Positions 60,907 to 64,000 of a stretch of DNA of 64,000 nucleotides are shown piece by piece. The first letter of the stretch is position 1. The number at the start of each line of letters is the position of its first letter. Origin of the DNA: Dryocola clanedunensis (GTDB lineage Bacteria; Pseudomonadota; Gammaproteobacteria; Enterobacterales; Enterobacteriaceae); assembly GCF_025215155.1 (NCBI RefSeq), contig NZ_JALHAM010000122.1; one strand, 5' to 3'. A model generated the notes under the pieces. That model ran no database searches, was not told the origin of the DNA, and saw only the letters and a list, made by a program, of their open reading frames with translations. Both the position numbers and the translations under genes were made by a program.

Positions 60907-61090
60907 GTTTCTTCATTGACGTTCTTTTCATCATACATCGTTGGCCACTGGTTTTCTCCGGTGGCATTTCTTATGAAGATCGGCGTAAACATATCAGGGA
61001 GCAGGATGACACCACTGCCTCCTGATATGCTGTTAATCTTTCCCGTCTTTGGGGGCGGGAATGAAAACATCAGGGCGGAATATGCCCCCA

Positions 61091-61426
61091 TTATTCCGTC
61101 GTGGTTTCCCCAGGCTTTGCCTTTAATGATTCGAGGTCGATGTCTGCCTCGTTGGTTTCAAGCAGCTGCGTGAGCTGAAGCAGGTTATTGAATTCATTAA
61201 GCAGAAGCTCCGCATCGGTTTTCAGCGGCGTATCAGCCGCATCTAAAGCGGCGTTGATGGCTTTTCTGACGTTCTCCAGCATTTCATTCATACCGCCATT
61301 TTTGCCGATGGTGAGCAGCAACGCACCTATCAGCAGCGACTGCGCTTCCACTTTCGCCGTCAGCTGCTTGGCTTCGGCATCCATTTTGGAAATTTTAGCA
61401 ATCACACCCAGTATTAAATTTTTCAT
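61091..61426 (-). CDS. iraP: IraP-like anti-adapter (sigma-S stabilisation)
   Basis: 111 residues, helical and coiled-coil. It opens MKNLI with the heptad KMDAEAKQLTAKVEAQSLLIGALL, resembling IraP, which blocks RssB delivery of RpoS to ClpXP. E. coli IraP is 86 residues; this one has a longer, acidic C-terminal tail (NEADIDLESLKAKPGETTTE). If correct, it would link this locus to the stress response, and in Salmonella iraP is PhoP-controlled. Confidence 0.65.
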   Translation of the reverse strand: MKNLILGVIAKISKMDAEAKQLTAKVEAQSLLIGALLLTIGKNGGMNEMLENVRKAINAALDAADTPLKTDAELLLNEFNNLLQLTQLLETNEADIDLESLKAKPGETTTE

Positions 61427-61458
61427 GTAGCCTCTTTTTTTTCAGAAAGTCTTGGGGA

Positions 61459-61710
61459 ATGAAGGATGTGGTTATACAAATCTACAAGGAGTTAAGCAGA
61501 TCCGGCGATATAGTCAACGCTAAAAAATGCCGCAAAGAGGCCGTTAAAAAAAGCATTAAACATCATATATTTGCCCATGCCTTATTCACCCGCTGCGCAT
61601 GCTGTGGCGCAGATTACTTGATCTGCATCAAACATTTTGTCAAAATGTGCGCTTCTGATTCAAATATTTTGATTTTCTACGGACGATTTATCATCAGGCA
61701 ATGGAGCTAA
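61459..61710 (+). CDS. Small Cys-rich hypothetical protein
   Basis: 83 residues, ATG preceded by TTGGGGAA. Basic N-terminal half (AKKCRKEAVKKSIKHH) and a cysteine cluster CACCGADYLICIKHFVKMC that could bind zinc. It ends one base before a lipoprotein start, so the two may form one transcript. No family recognised. Confidence 0.45.
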   Translation: MKDVVIQIYKELSRSGDIVNAKKCRKEAVKKSIKHHIFAHALFTRCACCGADYLICIKHFVKMCASDSNILIFYGRFIIRQWS

Positions 61711-61711
61711 G

Positions 61712-61873
61712 ATGAAGTATATGTTTGCCCTTGTATTAAGTATGACCCTGTCAGGATGTACGGCCAGTGACTGGGTGGATGCCGCGGGCGGTATCATGCA
61801 GGCAACCGATCAGCACGAAAAAGACGCAAGGAATAAGCGTATTAAAGCTGCAAATAAAGCCGCAGGTTATTAG
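61712..61873 (+). CDS. 53-residue lipoprotein
   Basis: Starts MKYMFALVLSMTLSGC with lipobox LSGC (Cys16), then a short charged tail DATNQ-type helix (TDQHEKDARNKRIKAANKAAGY). GGAG lies 5 bases before the ATG. Too short for most automatic callers. Function unknown; Thr after Cys predicts outer-membrane sorting. Confidence 0.7.
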   Translation: MKYMFALVLSMTLSGCTASDWVDAAGGIMQATDQHEKDARNKRIKAANKAAGY

Positions 61874-61925
61874 TTTTTCTTTTTAAGCGTTTATTCTGTG
61901 TTTTACTTATTACAAAGGAAATGTC

Positions 61926-62240
61926 ATGCACTATGCAATTCTGGCACTCGTGCCGCTGTTAAGTGCCTGTAGCCTCAGCTTTATGAATTTCGATAACGAG
62001 CCTGTGGTGCAGGCCGCTTACGCTAATGGCGCGACGAAAAATAAAGTGATTGCCGCCGGCGGCAAGCCGGACAGTGAGGTGAGTATTCCTGAAATTAAGG
62101 GGACCTGTCTCAACTACACTCTGAGGAAAGATGGCGAAACTATGCCGTTTTATATCGCCTTTGATAAGTCAGGCAACCGTAAGCATTATGGCTATATTTC
62201 ATGTCAGGATGCTCGGGTGAAAGGCGTGTTCAAACAATAA
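61926..62240 (+). CDS. OsmE-like small lipoprotein (SmpA/OmlA-type domain)
   Basis: 104 residues, lipobox LSAC (Cys15). The mature part VIAAGGKPDSEVSIPEIKGT ... CLNYTLRKDGETMPFYIAFDKSGN ... GYISC follows the pattern of E. coli OsmE (GTCQTYIL ... YFVALDDTGH ... GYQTC), an osmotically inducible outer-membrane lipoprotein with a BamE-like fold. Two cysteines may pair. AGGAA precedes the ATG. Confidence 0.72.
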   Translation: MHYAILALVPLLSACSLSFMNFDNEPVVQAAYANGATKNKVIAAGGKPDSEVSIPEIKGTCLNYTLRKDGETMPFYIAFDKSGNRKHYGYISCQDARVKGVFKQ

Positions 62241-62324
62241 GAATAAATTTTACTATTATTCCTCTTCTCGCCTCAGGTCATCAGAAGAGGAAAAAGTTGC
62301 TCATTAGACAAGCAATATCAATCT

Positions 62325-62693
62325 CTACGCCTTCGGTCTTTCATAACGCGGTAACTGCGTTATTTCATAGGTGGACGTGCTCTGCACGATACATCTGTCC
62401 GGCTCTGAGCTCCCGTCATAAAACATAAAATATTTATTGCTGCCGGGGAAATAGACCAGGTCATCGCCATTCTGGAAGCTCGTCACCCGAAACGGAACAT
62501 TATCATCCGTTTTGGTTTTTTTAACGCCGGAGGCAATAATAAAATGGTCTTTCCATTTCATGGTCGAGAGGCTGTAGCTGAACCGGGAAATAACGACATT
62601 TTGTCGCATTGAACAGGATAGCTGAGTAGCCGTTGCCGCAGAAGCTGCCGCAGGAAGTAAGCCAAGAAGGCTAACCAGAAGAGTCAATTTCAT
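62325..62693 (-). CDS. Secreted hypothetical protein
   Basis: 122 residues from the ATG at 62693 (MKLTLLVSLLGLLPAAASA), with a signal peptide to about residue 19. The mature part is beta-rich with two cysteines (LSCSMRQ, DRCIVQ), aromatic-rich FPGSNKYFMFYDGSS. An ATG four codons upstream is possible. No family recognised. Confidence 0.6.
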   Translation of the reverse strand: MKLTLLVSLLGLLPAAASAATATQLSCSMRQNVVISRFSYSLSTMKWKDHFIIASGVKKTKTDDNVPFRVTSFQNGDDLVYFPGSNKYFMFYDGSSEPDRCIVQSTSTYEITQLPRYERPKA

Positions 62694-62879
62694 TTGAGTT
62701 CTCATTATGGTGAGCTTAGTCAGGGAAGGTAACATAAAATGGCTGGCTGTTAAAATATGTAACCCATTATTTACAATGTATATTCTGTAAATGTCGATTC
62801 AGGATTATCAGATTATTATTCCTTTAACCCTATGAATCATGCTGTTAAGCTGCCCGCGATGATATTAAAGGAAAGACTG

Positions 62880-63236
62880 ATGAAAAAGATTATTGCTGTT
62901 GCTCTGGGCGCATTGTTGTTGTCCGGCTGTACCGTTCGCGTGGCTGATATGACCGTTGGCAGTACCAAAAATTATAATATTAACGCGGCGAAATTTGTAA
63001 AAGGTCAACGCGTCACGGGCGAAGATAAAGCGCCAATTGTGATATTCCCTCTGGCGATTCCAAGTGTGAAAACGGCGATGGATCGGGCAATCGAACAGGA
63101 CAAATGTGCCGTGGGTTTGAGTGATGTCGTGGTCTATCAGCTCAATCATGCCTTCCTGTTTGGGACCTTCGGTTACCGCGTAGAAGGTACGCAGATTATT
63201 GATAAATCCCAGAAGGGCTGCGAAAACCACGTGTAG
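62880..63236 (+). CDS. Small lipoprotein
   Basis: 118 residues from the ATG at 62880 (MKKIIAVALGALLLSGC, lipobox LSGC, Cys17), preceded by AAAGGAAAG. The mature domain has VRVADMTVGSTKNYNINAAK and a late EDKCAVGLSDVVVY; the end is QKGCENHV. It resembles small lipoproteins in enterobacterial envelope-stress loci; I cannot name a family. Confidence 0.7.
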   Translation: MKKIIAVALGALLLSGCTVRVADMTVGSTKNYNINAAKFVKGQRVTGEDKAPIVIFPLAIPSVKTAMDRAIEQDKCAVGLSDVVVYQLNHAFLFGTFGYRVEGTQIIDKSQKGCENHV

Positions 63237-63370
63237 CGCAAGCGAGCGGGCGGGGAAAACAACCTATCTTGCTGAAATATATAAATTTAAATTTTACACT
63301 TTGTTGCAGCGTGGCCATTTCACCTGAAGAATAATCAGCTTTCTTTTTATCTCTTTAAGGATGATTTGTT

Positions 63371-63778
63371 GTGAACAAACTCTTTCGTCACGCTCTGCTC
63401 GCTGTTGCTATCACCGCTGGTTTTTCCGTCGCCGCTCAGGCTGCGAATGATGCGGTGCCGGCACCGACTCAGGATCCGGTTGTTCAGCATCTGAAATTGA
63501 GCAACGAGCAGGTCGCTAAACTGGAAGATCTGCATAAGCAGTTCGACAGCAACATTCAGAGCATCAAAATCGATGGCTTTAAAGACGGTGCGCTGGTTGA
63601 AGTTGTTAAGTCAGGCAAGTGGGATGATGCAAAAGTTAAGCAGCAGCTCGCGGCGTTTGGCCAGTTGGATCAGCAGGTACGCTACTACCGCGTGAAGTAC
63701 TATTTCGGTGTGAATCAGGTACTGACCCCGGAACAGCGTAGCCAGGTTAAAGAAGACCTTGCGAAAGCGCTGAATTAA
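63371..63778 (+). CDS. Spy/CpxP-like periplasmic chaperone
   Basis: 135 residues, GTG start, signal peptide to about residue 24 (AAQA-AN). Helical, with one LTXXQ-type motif LTPEQR near the C-terminus (residue 117) and a SNEQVAKLEDLHKQFD helix in place of the first. Shorter than Spy or CpxP (about 160). Likely a periplasmic folding or stress factor. Confidence 0.72.
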   Translation: MNKLFRHALLAVAITAGFSVAAQAANDAVPAPTQDPVVQHLKLSNEQVAKLEDLHKQFDSNIQSIKIDGFKDGALVEVVKSGKWDDAKVKQQLAAFGQLDQQVRYYRVKYYFGVNQVLTPEQRSQVKEDLAKALN

Positions 63779-63782
63779 TAAA

Positions 63783-63822
63783 AATGCCTTTCGGTCGCGC
63801 TGTTTGCACCGGAAGGCATCGT
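63783..63822. terminator. Hairpin after the Spy-like gene
   Basis: Arms ATGCCTTTCGGT / ACCGGAAGGCAT (one G-T pair) lie between convergent genes; followed by CGTTTACC, so only a weak T-run. Confidence 0.65.
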
Positions 63823-63833
63823 TTACCCGGCGG

Positions 63834-63971
63834 TTAATACCTTAGCCCTTCAATGATATCAATGAACGAGACCAGATGCGCCGCCGCATTAAAAGTATTC
63901 ACCAGCATTATGGACCACAGCAATACCAGACAAATCAGCAGCAAAGTTGCTGCTTTATAAACCCAGCTCAT
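63834..63971 (-). CDS. 45-residue small membrane protein
   Basis: MSWVYKAATLLLICLVLLWSI... has one hydrophobic segment (about residues 7-25) followed by a short amphipathic tail ending EGLRY. GGAAAGAAG precedes the ATG. Convergent with the Spy-like gene. Of the size of known small membrane stress proteins; no family assigned. Confidence 0.6.
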   Translation of the reverse strand: MSWVYKAATLLLICLVLLWSIMLVNTFNAAAHLVSFIDIIEGLRY

Positions 63972-64000
63972 CGTCTTCTTCTTTCCAGAACCCAAAACCA

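Overview
This window is a chromosomal segment of an enterobacterium. The moderately high GC content and a gene order close to the E. coli 25-26 min region (lpoB-thiK-nagZ-ycfP-ndh-ycfJ ... comR-bhsA-ldtC-mfd-ycfT-lolCDE-nagK-cobB ... potABCD-pepT ... roxA-phoQP-purB-hflD-mnmA-nudJ-rluE-icd) show this. The insertions and repeat families fit an Enterobacter/Lelliottia/Leclercia-type genome better than E. coli, but the genus cannot be fixed from the sequence alone. About 60 genes are supported; no rRNA, tRNA or CRISPR array was seen.

Layout. 1-5.0 kb: conserved envelope, recycling and respiration genes, with a well-preserved ndh control region. 5.0-16.6 kb: an insertion between ycfJ and comR carrying a Gfo/Idh/MocA oxidoreductase, the aerobactin receptor and biosynthesis genes (iutA-iucDCBA, leftward), and a divergent arm with a ShiF-like exporter and a siderophore-interacting flavoprotein; a Fur box lies between the arms. 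16.6-34.2 kb: comR/bhsA with visible operators, ldtC, mfd, ycfT, the lipoprotein-release operon lolCDE with nagK and cobB, an extra amidase, and potABCD. 34.5-42.8 kb: pepT, then a variable zone of small orphan genes, a metallopeptidase/lipoprotein pair, and two tandem copies of an Hcp + Tlde1-type effector + immunity module (type VI secretion cargo without any T6SS core genes), abutting the 3' end of roxA. 42.8-50.9 kb: phoQ/phoP with a PhoP box, purB, hflD, mnmA, nudJ, rluE, icd. 50.9-60.2 kb: insertions at the icd 3' end: an IS3-family element, a TTG-started autotransporter, an AT-rich orphan gene, a near-identical second icd 3' end, an alkyl-sulfatase with a divergent IprA-like regulator, and a third, decayed icd remnant. 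60.5-64 kb: small envelope and stress genes (HIU hydrolase-like protein, IraP-like anti-adapter, several lipoproteins including an OsmE-like one, a Spy/CpxP-like chaperone).

The most interesting parts are the duplicated, mosaic hcp-effector-immunity modules with a duplicated roxA tail, the serial use of the icd 3' end as an insertion site, and the autotransporter with RTX-like passenger motifs and a 9-bp repeat linker. Five BIME/REP-like clusters punctuate the backbone.
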